Assembly (NCBI RefSeq): GCF_001310225.1
Contig: NZ_CP012898.1
Location: forward strand, 3,404,001 to 3,468,000
Source of the DNA: Pseudalgibacter alginicilyticus
Lineage (GTDB): Bacteria; Bacteroidota; Bacteroidia; Flavobacteriales; Flavobacteriaceae
DNA: 64,000 bases
Direction: 5' to 3'
How positions within the stretch are numbered: position 1 is the stretch's first letter; the number at the start of each line of letters is the position of its first letter. The notes under the pieces are model-generated. The model ran no database searches. It had not been told where the DNA came from and saw only the letters and a program-made list of their open reading frames with translations. Positions 36,035 to 44,947 of the stretch are shown in pieces. Position numbers and translations under genes: made by a program.

Positions 36035-36062
36035 AAGACCTGTTCAGTTACAAACAAGTCTT
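36035..36062. terminator. Bidirectional terminator between kinase and accD
   Basis: AAGACcTGTT / AACAaGTCTT stem with A- and T-runs on both sides, between two convergent genes. Confidence 0.8.
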
Positions 36063-36088
36063 TTTTTTGAGTAACACGAAATTTTAAT

Positions 36089-36946
36089 TTAAACTCTTAA
36101 GGGTTGATTTAATATTAAATCAATATATTGATTAACTTTATTTTTAAGATCTTTACGTAATGTAATGAAATCTAAAAAACCGTGTTCTAATAAAAACTCT
36201 GCAGTTTGAAAACCTTCAGGTAATTCTTTTCCCGTTGTGTCTCTTACAATTCGTGGACCAGCAAAACCAATTAAAGCGCCTGGTTCACTTATATTAATGT
36301 CTCCTAACATTGCAAAAGAAGCTGTTGTTCCTCCAGTTGTTGGGTCTGTACATAATGAAATATAAGGTATGCCAGCATCTGCTAATTGTGCTAATTTTAC
36401 AGATGTTTTTGCCAATTGCATTAAAGATAATGCGGCTTCCATCATTCGTGCCCCACCAGATTTTGAAATAACCATTAAAGGAATTTTTTTCTCTAAGGCA
36501 TAATCTGCTGCGCGTGCAATTTTTTCACCTACAACGCTCCCCATAGAACCACCAATAAAGGCAAAATCCATACAGGCAACTACCATATCTTTGCCTTTTG
36601 ATTTTCCAACCGCTGTTCTAACAGCATCTTTTAAATTGGTTTTAGCTTGGGCTGCTTTTAAGCGATCAGGGTATTTTTTTGTATCTATGAACTTTAAAGG
36701 ATCTTTAGATTCTAAGTTGGCATCTAATTCTTTAAATTTATTGTCATCAAAAAGAATTTCGAAGTATTCTTTACTGCCAATACGAACATGGTAACCATCT
36801 TCAGGGCTTACATAAAAGTTTTTTTCTAATTCTTCAGCATCTACAATTTTGCCAGTTGGAGATTTATACCAAAGCCCTTTAGGAGTGTCTTTTTTCTCTT
36901 CTGTAGTAGTTGTTATTCCTTTTGTTTTTCTTTTAAACCAAGACAT
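36089..36946 (-). CDS. accD: Acetyl-CoA carboxylase carboxyltransferase subunit beta
   Basis: 285 residues. With AccA it transfers CO2 from carboxy-biotin to acetyl-CoA in fatty acid synthesis. The crotonase-like core is intact ('[20 protein letters not shown]', '[15 protein letters not shown]', '[15 protein letters not shown]', 'GFAGPRIV'). The N-terminal zinc ribbon, normally two CxxC pairs, is aligned to '[20 protein letters not shown]' and '[14 protein letters not shown]' with no cysteine left. The ribbon fold may be kept without zinc. Confidence 0.95.
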   Translation of the reverse strand: MSWFKRKTKGITTTTEEKKDTPKGLWYKSPTGKIVDAEELEKNFYVSPEDGYHVRIGSKEYFEILFDDNKFKELDANLESKDPLKFIDTKKYPDRLKAAQAKTNLKDAVRTAVGKSKGKDMVVACMDFAFIGGSMGSVVGEKIARAADYALEKKIPLMVISKSGGARMMEAALSLMQLAKTSVKLAQLADAGIPYISLCTDPTTGGTTASFAMLGDINISEPGALIGFAGPRIVRDTTGKELPEGFQTAEFLLEHGFLDFITLRKDLKNKVNQYIDLILNQPLRV

Positions 36947-37161
36947 AATGAATTATGATTTTAGATTAACGCTAATTAGATTTTATATCGTTTTTTGCGT
37001 TAAGGATTGAGACATTTGTTGAATGCTCTGCCAATTTTTATTGGAAAGCTATTACCAAAAGCCTGAGTACAAAATTAAACCTTTTTTTAATTTTGTAGTA
37101 ACGCCATCAATATTTTATTGATTGTTGTAGTGTAATGTGTTGTTTTTTAATTAAATAATAA

Positions 37162-37193
37162 AAAAAGACCCTACATATTTGTAGAGTCTTTTT
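37162..37193 (-). terminator. fbaA terminator
   Basis: AAAAAGACCCTACA, TATT loop, TGTAGAGTCTTTTT (one mismatch); the minus strand ends in a long T-run. About 30 bp after the fbaA stop. Confidence 0.82.
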
Positions 37194-37222
37194 AGTATGA
37201 TTGTAGTAAAATCACCTAAAAG

Positions 37223-38290
37223 TTATAAGGTGTTTACATTATTTAAGTCTTCAAAAGCTTTCTTTAAACGCGCAACAAAAGTTTTTTCACCTTCGCGTAA
37301 CCAAACTCTTGGGTCGTAATATTTTTTGTTAGGGACATCGTCACCTTCTGGGTTTCCTATTTGAGCTTTTAAGTACTCAGATTTATCATCCATATAGTTG
37401 CGGATGCCTTCCATAAATGCATATTGTAAATCGGTATCAATATTCATTTTAATGACGCCGTAGCTAATACCTTCTCTAATTTCTTCAACAGTTGAACCTG
37501 AGCCACCATGAAATACAAAGTCGATATGATTGTGTTCTACACCATATTTTTTAGAAATATATTCTTGAGAATTTTTTAAGATTTTTGGAGTTAATTTTAC
37601 ATTTCCAGGTTTATAAACACCGTGTACATTTCCAAAAGCTGCAGCAATAGTAAATTGGTCACTAACTTTACTTAATTCTTCATAAGCGTAAGCTACTTCT
37701 TCTGGTTGGGTGTATAGTTTAGAATCGTCTACATCACTATTGTCAACACCATCTTCTTCACCACCTGTAATACCTAATTCAATTTCTAAAGTCATGCCCA
37801 TTTTAGACATTCTTTCTAAGTAAGTTTTGCATATTTCAATGTTTTCTTCAATTGGTTCCTCAGAAAGGTCAATCATATGCGAACTGAAAAGTGATTTTCC
37901 AGTTTCTTTAAAATGTACTTCACTTGCGTCTAATAAACCATCAATCCAAGGTAATAGTTTTTTAGCACAGTGGTCAGTATGTAAAATAACAGGAACACCA
38001 TAGGCTTCAGCTAAAGTGTGTACGTGTTTTGCTCCTGCAACAGCTCCTGCAATGGCTGCTTTTTGACCGTCGTTACTTAAGCCTTTGCCTGCATTAAATT
38101 GTGCACCCCCATTAGAAAATTGAATAATAACAGGCGCATTTAAGTCTCTTGCTGTTTCTAAAACACCATTTATTGTATCTGAACCTATAACGTTAACGGC
38201 AGGAAGCGCATAGTTGTTAGCTTTTGCATGGTTAAAAATAGCTTGAACTTCTTTACCTGTAGCTACGCCTGGTTTTATATTATGTCCCAT
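37223..38290 (-). CDS. fbaA: Class II fructose-bisphosphate aldolase
   Basis: 355 residues from the ATG giving MGHNIKPGVATG, the usual length; a longer in-frame start at 38329 overlaps the promoter box and is rejected. Zinc ligands lie in 'VILHTDHCAKK', 'HGVYKPGNV' and 'HIDFVFHGGSGS'. It cleaves fructose 1,6-bisphosphate to DHAP and glyceraldehyde 3-phosphate in glycolysis/gluconeogenesis. Single gene with its own promoter and terminator. Confidence 0.97.
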   Translation of the reverse strand: MGHNIKPGVATGKEVQAIFNHAKANNYALPAVNVIGSDTINGVLETARDLNAPVIIQFSNGGAQFNAGKGLSNDGQKAAIAGAVAGAKHVHTLAEAYGVPVILHTDHCAKKLLPWIDGLLDASEVHFKETGKSLFSSHMIDLSEEPIEENIEICKTYLERMSKMGMTLEIELGITGGEEDGVDNSDVDDSKLYTQPEEVAYAYEELSKVSDQFTIAAAFGNVHGVYKPGNVKLTPKILKNSQEYISKKYGVEHNHIDFVFHGGSGSTVEEIREGISYGVIKMNIDTDLQYAFMEGIRNYMDDKSEYLKAQIGNPEGDDVPNKKYYDPRVWLREGEKTFVARLKKAFEDLNNVNTL

Positions 38291-38326
38291 TTTTTTATAA
38301 TTGATTAAATAAATATTAGTAATCAT

Positions 38327-38334
38327 CAAAAGTA
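38327..38334 (-). promoter_or_regulatory. fbaA promoter -7 box
   Basis: TACTTTTG on the minus strand, 36 bp upstream of the chosen ATG. Confidence 0.55.
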
Positions 38335-38425
38335 ATCATTTTTTAATCAATTTACTCTGGTTTTAGGCTTTGAAACTCATAAAAATCAACTAAAACGTTA
38401 TAGTGTTTTTGTGATATTAATAAAT

Positions 38426-40948
38426 TTAGAAGGGATAATTTATACCTATGTTATAAACGGCATTGGTGAAGTTATAATCATTAAACCAACGGTTGTTACC
38501 TTGATAAGAAGGGTCGTAAGTTTTAAAGCCAACATCAAAGCGGAAAACGAAAAAACTAAAGTCATAGCGCAAGCCAAAGCCAGAGCCCATAGCAATGTCT
38601 TTTAAGTCATTAAAAGTGTCTAAAGTAGCTGGTCCAGTTTCAGTATTGTCAAGGACATTCCAAATATTTCCTGCATCAACAAAAAGCGCCCCATTAAGAT
38701 TTCCAAACAAATTAAAACGATGCTCTGCACTAAAAAGTAGTTTTAAGTTGGCTTCATTAAACTCGTTGGTTGTTACTGAGCTTCCTGGGCCTAAGCTGTA
38801 AGGTGACCAAGCGCGATTGTCGTTAGCCCCACCAGCAAAAAAACTCTTGGCAAAAGGAATACTGTTTGAGTTGCCGTAAGGAATGGCAATACCAAAAAAA
38901 CTTCTTATGGCTAATATATTTTTTTTACCTAAATTCCAATGTTTAATATAATCTATTTCGGTTTTAACATATTGAGAAAAAGCAACATCAAAAATTTGAT
39001 ACCGATCGTTTTCATCTTTTTTTAGCCCTAATAGTTTTGAAGTATTTGCTAATAAATTACCTGCCAATTCTATTTTATAATTAAATATGGAATAATTCTC
39101 GTCAAATAAATTTTCTTGAGTGTTTTTGTTGTAAGTATAACTTGAAGAAAAAATAAGATTGTTCTCTGTTAGTCGTTCTTTGCGCTCATTTATAGCAGAA
39201 ACAGTTATATAATTTTCATCATCAGGAGTTAATGATGTGTTTTCATTTAGGACATCACTTATAAAATCATCTGTTTCATCAGGGTAATTTAAGTCGTTCC
39301 CATTGTTATAATTTAATGTTTTTGAAATGTCATTTAGGCTACTATATGAGGTTCCGTAAACCTTGAAATAATTTCCAATATTTAAGTTTCTTACATATTG
39401 TACACTAAAAAAATCGAGTCTGTTGGTAACTTTTGCAGATGGCAACCAGCTATAATTAAAAGCGCCGATAAAAGTTTGCTTATCTAGCCCTATATTGGTT
39501 TGGCTGGTACTTGCTAAACTGATACGGGTAGTGGGCGACATGTAATTTGGTATGATTTTATCGGTATTGAAAGGTGAGAATATTCTTGGAATAGTTAATT
39601 TTAAATTAAGCCCAATTTCATTGATATCGAAAAAATTGGAATTAGGATTATTCCTATCTATGGAAGCACCTATGGCTCCTATAGCAGATATTTCAAACGT
39701 TTCTGCGCCTCTAAATATGTTGCGTATTAGCAAACTTGGGTTTAATGAAAATCCTATACTCTGTATATCACTTCTGGAAACGTCGGCGCTAAAGCCTAAA
39801 TTGAATTTTTTTAATGGGGTTAGGTAAATATTAGCAGTAAGCGTCTCGTCATCGTTTTCAATATATTTAATGTCTGGATATTTAAAAGTTCTTAGTTCAC
39901 TTATGTATCTGTAAGTTCGAGTTCTGTCAATATCTTTAAAAATGTTTCTTGGGGATACAAAAACTGCATCGGTTAGAGCTTCAGGATTGAATTGCATTTT
40001 ACCAATACTATATAAGTTATAACCCTTGTAGTAAATAGAATCCGTAATGGTTTCATTTAAACTACTAAAATTAGTGTTTGAGTATATGTTAACATCCTTG
40101 ATTTTATAAATTTTAAAAGGTTCACGTCTTATAGAGTCAGGAGTTCTAATGGCTCTATCTTGAATTTGAACATTTACATTTACTTTTTTGTTAGTGCCAA
40201 TGGTATCAATTTCTACGGTAATATAATCTTGATTAAAATGGTAGACTCCAGAATTTCTTAAGGTATTTGAAATACGGTTTCTTTCAATTTCAAAATTATT
40301 GGTTTTGTATTGCTCGCCTATTTTAATAAAAGATTTATTTTTAATGGTTGTATATAATGAGTCAATAATGGGTGATTTTATTTGTTTTGAAATAGAATCA
40401 ATAACATAGGCTGCACCCGTTATAACATTATAATTTACTTCAGCGCGTTTATTTTCTTTTCTATCAATGGTATAGGTTGCTTTTGCATCAAACCAACCAT
40501 TATTAAAATGATAATCTCTTAAGTTTTTTAAGGTTTTCTCTGTTTTTGATTCGTCAACAATAACTGGAGCTTCACCTGTAGTTTTAAGCCAATTATTAAA
40601 GCCTTTTCGAGAATCAATATATTTATCCAACTGTTTTTCAGATAATAGCTTTTCAAGTCTTTCTTTTCGTTTTGGATTTTTATTGATTGTAGAATGTATT
40701 ATAGAATCAATATTGGGTCTGGCTAAATTGTATATGTGTAGCCGCAGCGGGTAATTCAATAATTTTCTGTTGGGTTTTTGAAACAGAAGATTGTCTATTG
40801 TTTCCGTATTGTTTTTGTGTCCATTTATAATCACCGTATTTTTGGTAAGTAAATGCTCATTTTCTGCAATACTTTTAACTGAATTACACGACGGAAATAG
40901 ACCGAAGCAAAAAAGAAGAATGACTATTTTTAAAGCTTGTAGTTTCAA
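38426..40948 (-). CDS. tamL: TamL-type outer-membrane lipoprotein of the BamA superfamily
   Basis: 840 residues. Lipoprotein signal with lipobox FPSC (Cys near 21), several POTRA-like segments in the first half ('LRDYHFNNGWFDAKATYTI', 'ISNTLRNSGVYHFNQDYITV') and a C-terminal beta-barrel with 'FFAGGANDNRAWSPYSLGPG', the conserved lid-loop region, ending 'YNIGINYPF'. In Bacteroidota, TamL replaces TamA and works with TamB in outer-membrane assembly. It is divergent from the RNA methyltransferase gene. TamB is not in the window. Confidence 0.9.
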   Translation of the reverse strand: MKLQALKIVILLFCFGLFPSCNSVKSIAENEHLLTKNTVIINGHKNNTETIDNLLFQKPNRKLLNYPLRLHIYNLARPNIDSIIHSTINKNPKRKERLEKLLSEKQLDKYIDSRKGFNNWLKTTGEAPVIVDESKTEKTLKNLRDYHFNNGWFDAKATYTIDRKENKRAEVNYNVITGAAYVIDSISKQIKSPIIDSLYTTIKNKSFIKIGEQYKTNNFEIERNRISNTLRNSGVYHFNQDYITVEIDTIGTNKKVNVNVQIQDRAIRTPDSIRREPFKIYKIKDVNIYSNTNFSSLNETITDSIYYKGYNLYSIGKMQFNPEALTDAVFVSPRNIFKDIDRTRTYRYISELRTFKYPDIKYIENDDETLTANIYLTPLKKFNLGFSADVSRSDIQSIGFSLNPSLLIRNIFRGAETFEISAIGAIGASIDRNNPNSNFFDINEIGLNLKLTIPRIFSPFNTDKIIPNYMSPTTRISLASTSQTNIGLDKQTFIGAFNYSWLPSAKVTNRLDFFSVQYVRNLNIGNYFKVYGTSYSSLNDISKTLNYNNGNDLNYPDETDDFISDVLNENTSLTPDDENYITVSAINERKERLTENNLIFSSSYTYNKNTQENLFDENYSIFNYKIELAGNLLANTSKLLGLKKDENDRYQIFDVAFSQYVKTEIDYIKHWNLGKKNILAIRSFFGIAIPYGNSNSIPFAKSFFAGGANDNRAWSPYSLGPGSSVTTNEFNEANLKLLFSAEHRFNLFGNLNGALFVDAGNIWNVLDNTETGPATLDTFNDLKDIAMGSGFGLRYDFSFFVFRFDVGFKTYDPSYQGNNRWFNDYNFTNAVYNIGINYPF

Positions 40949-41124
40949 ATGAAATTTTAGTTAAATTAGATTCTGGGCTTTTTTTATTAATCGAAATAAT
41001 GAAAAGAACCTAATTAATAGGTCAAAAATACATTATTTACTTTGAAAAAAATATTTAATTAATCATGTTGCTTGTAAGCTAATCGTATTTTTTTCATTTT
41101 CTTTATAAATTATAAAAACGAATT

Positions 41125-41132
41125 TAAATTTG
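41125..41132 (+). promoter_or_regulatory. RNA methyltransferase promoter -7 box close to start
   Basis: TAAATTTG with the ATG only 7 nt after it, as at queE: a candidate leaderless mRNA. Confidence 0.5.
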
Positions 41133-41139
41133 GCTTATA

Positions 41140-41862
41140 ATGCTATCTAAAAACCAGATAAAACTAATAACGTCTTTAAAACAAAAAAAATATAGACAAC
41201 AGCATGGTTTTTTTGTTGTTGAAGGTATTAAAACAATTAATGAACTTTTACAATCTTATTTTGAGCTTCATGCTTTGTACACCACAGAAACTTTCAATAT
41301 TGATGCCAAAAGAGAAGTATTAATTTCTAAAACTGATTTAAAACGGATTAGTTTTTTAACCACACCCAATACTGCTTTAGCTATTTTTAAAATACCAGAA
41401 TCAAAGCCTATTTATGAGAAAGGATTGATTGTTGCTCTTGATGCTTTGAGAGATCCAGGAAATTTAGGGACTATTATAAGGCTTTGTGATTGGTTTGGAA
41501 TAAAAGATTTGGTGTGTAGTCATGAAACTGTAGACTGTTTTAATCCAAAAGTAATCCAAGCCTCCATGGGGTCAATTTCACGAGTTAATATAAGTTATGT
41601 AAATTTGGAAAAATTTTTAAAAGATCAAACAATACCTGTATTTGGGGCTTTTATGACTGGTGAGAATGTGTATCAAAAAATATTATCAGAAAATGGCGTT
41701 TTGGTAATGGGCAATGAGGCAAACGGCATTTCAAAGAATATTGAGACTATAATAACCGAAAAAATTTCCATTCCAAGGTTTGGGGAAGTTCAAGCTACAG
41801 AAAGTTTGAATGTAGCTACAGCAACAGCAGTTTTATTAAGTGAGTTTAGAAGAGGAAGCTGA
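41140..41862 (+). CDS. TrmH/SpoU family RNA 2'-O-methyltransferase
   Basis: 240 residues. An N-terminal substrate-binding region ('KQKKYRQQHGFFVVEGIKTI', L30e-like), then the SPOUT knot: 'IVALDALRDPGNLGTIIRL', 'VLVMGNEANGIS' and 'SIPRFGEVQATESLNVATA', the three SpoU motifs. It methylates ribose in rRNA or tRNA; the exact target cannot be told. The promoter box ends 7 nt before the ATG. Confidence 0.93.
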   Translation: MLSKNQIKLITSLKQKKYRQQHGFFVVEGIKTINELLQSYFELHALYTTETFNIDAKREVLISKTDLKRISFLTTPNTALAIFKIPESKPIYEKGLIVALDALRDPGNLGTIIRLCDWFGIKDLVCSHETVDCFNPKVIQASMGSISRVNISYVNLEKFLKDQTIPVFGAFMTGENVYQKILSENGVLVMGNEANGISKNIETIITEKISIPRFGEVQATESLNVATATAVLLSEFRRGS

Positions 41863-41944
41863 GATGGAGCAAGCCGTATCTTATTTTGAACAGGAAATAA
41901 AGGTAAGTTTCGTTGAGGTTGCTCTTGCTATTTAAAATTCAGTT

Positions 41945-42673
41945 TTATTGAAACGTAAAGTTTACAAAAACCCCACGAGTTTTCATATTAGCAATATTAC
42001 TAGTCCAAGGGCTGTAAGGATCCTCATCTCTAACTAATTCATCATTAATTCCAAAAAGCCCACGAATGGAAGGCGTAAATTTAAAATTGAATAAATAGAA
42101 ATCAATTCCAAAACCTAACTCATAAAACAAGGAGTTTTTAGTGGTTCTAAATTGGCCATTGCTATTGTCGTCTGGGTTGTTTTCGTTGCTTGAAAGGTTT
42201 AAAGCTGTAGAAAAACCACCAACAATAAACGGTTTGAAATTATTAATGCGCTTGGTTGAAATTTTTAATAATAAAGGTAAATGTATGTATGTGGATTTAA
42301 CTTCACGAATTAAATCAGACTGATTTAGAGCCATACCATTAAAATAGGTTTGGCTGTAATTTAATTCTCTTGTGGTAATAAATAAACCAGGTTCTAAGCG
42401 TAAATCAAGATATTTGTTAATACGTAAATTACCAATCAAACCAACATTAAAACCAGGGCTTCTTTTAACATGAATATCCTTTATGTCATTATTATAATCA
42501 AAATTAAAATCATAGGAGCTAAGTCCTAAAAAATACCCCCAACGAAGAAATTTGTTGTCTGTAGTCCCTCGGCCTTGGTTGGCATCGTAAATCACTTTTT
42601 CTTTTGTGAATAGTTGAGCTTTAGTGTTTTGTGAAAACAAAAAAAAGAATAAAATAAATACGAAGTGTTTCAT
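41945..42673 (-). CDS. porT: PorT family outer-membrane protein (type IX secretion)
   Basis: 242 residues from the ATG giving MKHFVFILFFFLF, with a signal peptide cut near 'TKAQ'. A longer in-frame start inside ubiE is rejected; this ATG is 4 bp after the ubiE stop. An outer-membrane beta-barrel: 'GYFLGLSSYDFNFDY', 'LRLEPGLFITTRELNY', 'LLKISTKRINNFKPFIVGG', 'YELGFGIDFYLFNFKFTPSI'. It matches PorT/SprT, required for the T9SS and gliding, and the ubiE-porT order is typical of Flavobacteriaceae. It indicates a T9SS, relevant to the ubiquitin-like cargo gene at 56.8 kb. Confidence 0.85.
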   Translation of the reverse strand: MKHFVFILFFFLFSQNTKAQLFTKEKVIYDANQGRGTTDNKFLRWGYFLGLSSYDFNFDYNNDIKDIHVKRSPGFNVGLIGNLRINKYLDLRLEPGLFITTRELNYSQTYFNGMALNQSDLIREVKSTYIHLPLLLKISTKRINNFKPFIVGGFSTALNLSSNENNPDDNSNGQFRTTKNSLFYELGFGIDFYLFNFKFTPSIRGLFGINDELVRDEDPYSPWTSNIANMKTRGVFVNFTFQ

Positions 42674-42677
42674 AAGA

Positions 42678-43403
42678 TTATTTTGATGATGTATAGATTG
42701 TAGCCACTCCAAATGTTTGTGGAAAATCTTTAACATTAATAAACCCAATTTTACGCAAAATATTGTTTAAAGCTTCGCCATAAGGAAAAATAGATGCGGA
42801 TTCGCATAAATATTTATAAGCACTTTTGTCTTTAGAAAACACTTTGCCAATAAGTGGTAAAATATTTTTAGTATAAAACGTATACCCTTGAAGGTAGGGG
42901 GTTTTAGTAGGCATAGATGTTTCCAAAATCACGAAGGTACCCTTAGGTTTTAAAACTCTAAATATTTCTTTGAGACCTTTTTCTAAGGTTTCAAAATTTC
43001 TAATGCCAAAGGCAACGGTAATGGCATCAAAAGTATTGTCTTCAAATGGCATATTTTCAGAATCCCCTAGAACCATGTCAATTTTTGTTTCTAATCCTTT
43101 TTTCTTGATTTTTTCTTTTCCAATATCAAGCATGCCACTGCTAATGTCTAATCCAATAATTTTTTCAGCACTAGTTTGAGCTAATGCTATTGCTAAATCG
43201 CCAGTTCCTGTAGCAATGTCTAAAATGCTGTTAGGCTTAGTTTCTTTTACCAACTTAACAACTTTTTTACGCCATTTTACATCAATTCCAAAGGATATAA
43301 CACGATTTAATCCATCATAATCTCCAGAAATGGTATCAAACATTTGGGTAACTTGCTCTTTTTTTCCTAAATCACTATTTTTATAAGGCTTAATTTTTGT
43401 CAA
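42678..43403 (-). CDS. ubiE: Demethylmenaquinone methyltransferase
   Basis: 241 residues, class I SAM methyltransferase: 'ILDIATGTGDLAIALAQ' (SAM site), 'GLDISSGMLDIGKEK', 'DSENMPFEDNTFDAITVAFGIRN'. It performs the last step of menaquinone synthesis. Upstream of porT on the same strand and probably co-transcribed. Confidence 0.95.
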   Translation of the reverse strand: MTKIKPYKNSDLGKKEQVTQMFDTISGDYDGLNRVISFGIDVKWRKKVVKLVKETKPNSILDIATGTGDLAIALAQTSAEKIIGLDISSGMLDIGKEKIKKKGLETKIDMVLGDSENMPFEDNTFDAITVAFGIRNFETLEKGLKEIFRVLKPKGTFVILETSMPTKTPYLQGYTFYTKNILPLIGKVFSKDKSAYKYLCESASIFPYGEALNNILRKIGFINVKDFPQTFGVATIYTSSK

Positions 43404-43550
43404 AATCTATTTTTATGGCAAACCTACATAATTTATTTCTACTTTAAAATAAAGTGAATTAAGTAATACTGAAACTATATAATAAGTAAAGAGAAATTTA
43501 TAGAAAAGATATATTAAGGTTGTTTTTATTTAGCTGTATCTATTTTATAG

Positions 43551-43558
43551 TATCTTTG
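43551..43558 (+). promoter_or_regulatory. trkA promoter -7 box
   Basis: TATCTTTG, 25 bp before the trkA ATG. No TTG at usual spacing. Confidence 0.55.
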
Positions 43559-43583
43559 TTACACTTTTTATGATTATTAAAAA

Positions 43584-44933
43584 ATGAAAATTATTATTGC
43601 GGGTGCTGGTGAGGTAGGATTTCATTTAGCAAAGTTGTTATCTTACGAATCTCAAGAAATTACCTTAATAGATACAAATAAAACAAGTTTAGCCTATGCT
43701 GATACTCATTTGGATATTAGAGTTATTAAGGGTGATGCCACTTCAATTTCTATTTTAAAAGATGCTCGGATAAATTCTTGTAATTTATTTATAGCCGTTA
43801 CATCTAGTGAAACTACCAATATTACGGCATGTGTATTGGCAAAGCAATTAGGCGCTGAAAAAACCATTGCTAGGATTTCTAATACAGAATTTATACATTA
43901 TAAAGGAGAGGTAGGGTTTACAAAATTAGGTATAGATGAGTTGATTTCTCCTGAAGCTTTAGCTGCAGCTGAAATTGAATTATCATTAAAACAATCGTCT
44001 TTTAACGAAACTTATGAGTTTGAAGATGGTGCCCTTACTATGGCGGGATTAACGCTTACAAGGTCCGCTTCTTTTGTTGGAAAAACGGTCAAAGAAGCTG
44101 CGTTAAGTTTTCCTGAAATACATTTTGTTCCTATTGCCATTCAGCGATTTGGAACCCAATATACATTAATTCCCCGTGGAGACACTAAATTTAAACGTGG
44201 AGATAATGTAGTGTTTATAACTTCGGAAGGTGGTGCTGATGAACTTTGTAGACTTACAGGGAAAGCTAACAGGGATATAAAAAACGTGATGATATTAGGA
44301 GGTACTTTAATAGGTTATAAAACAGCACGGGATTTAAGTAGTAAAGGTTTTAATGTAAAACTTTTTGAAGGTAATAGAGATCGAGCTTTTGAGCTTGCAG
44401 ATGAGCTGACAAAGGTGTTAGTTATCAATAGTGATGGACGGAATGTTGATTTGTTAGAAGAAGAAAATATAAGTGATATGGATGCCTTTATTGCTGTAGG
44501 ACCTAATTCTGAAACCAATATAATGTCTTGTTTAGTGGCTAAATCAAAAAGTGTTAAAAAGACTATTGCTTTGGTTGAAAATATGGATTATTTTGACTTA
44601 TCACATTCTATAGGTATTGAAACTTTGATAAATAAAAAGTTATTAGCCGCTAATACCATTTTTAGGTACATCCGAAGAGGAGAAGTTGTAGCCATGACAA
44701 AGCTTAATAATTTAAATGCGGAGTTGTTGGAGTTTAAAGTAAAATCAACTTCTGCTGTCTGTAATAAAACAATAAAATCTATTGATTTTCCAAGGTCAGC
44801 TATTATTGGTGGGATTATTAGAAATGGTGTTGGAATGATTGCATTGGGTAACTTTAAAATTGAAGAAGGAGACCGTGTAGTAGTTTGTTGTTTACTTCAA
44901 TCTATTAAACGTGTTGAAAAACTATTCCTTTAA
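43584..44933 (+). CDS. trkA: Trk potassium uptake system NAD-binding protein TrkA
   Basis: 449 residues with two tandem RCK modules, each an NAD-binding Rossmann (first 'IIIAGAGEVGFHLAKLLSYE', second 'VMILGGTLIGYKTARDLS') and a TrkA-C domain. A cytoplasmic gating ring subunit of the TrkH potassium channel. trkH starts 14 bp downstream. Confidence 0.96.
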   Translation: MKIIIAGAGEVGFHLAKLLSYESQEITLIDTNKTSLAYADTHLDIRVIKGDATSISILKDARINSCNLFIAVTSSETTNITACVLAKQLGAEKTIARISNTEFIHYKGEVGFTKLGIDELISPEALAAAEIELSLKQSSFNETYEFEDGALTMAGLTLTRSASFVGKTVKEAALSFPEIHFVPIAIQRFGTQYTLIPRGDTKFKRGDNVVFITSEGGADELCRLTGKANRDIKNVMILGGTLIGYKTARDLSSKGFNVKLFEGNRDRAFELADELTKVLVINSDGRNVDLLEEENISDMDAFIAVGPNSETNIMSCLVAKSKSVKKTIALVENMDYFDLSHSIGIETLINKKLLAANTIFRYIRRGEVVAMTKLNNLNAELLEFKVKSTSAVCNKTIKSIDFPRSAIIGGIIRNGVGMIALGNFKIEEGDRVVVCCLLQSIKRVEKLFL

Positions 44934-44947
44934 AAATATACAACGTC

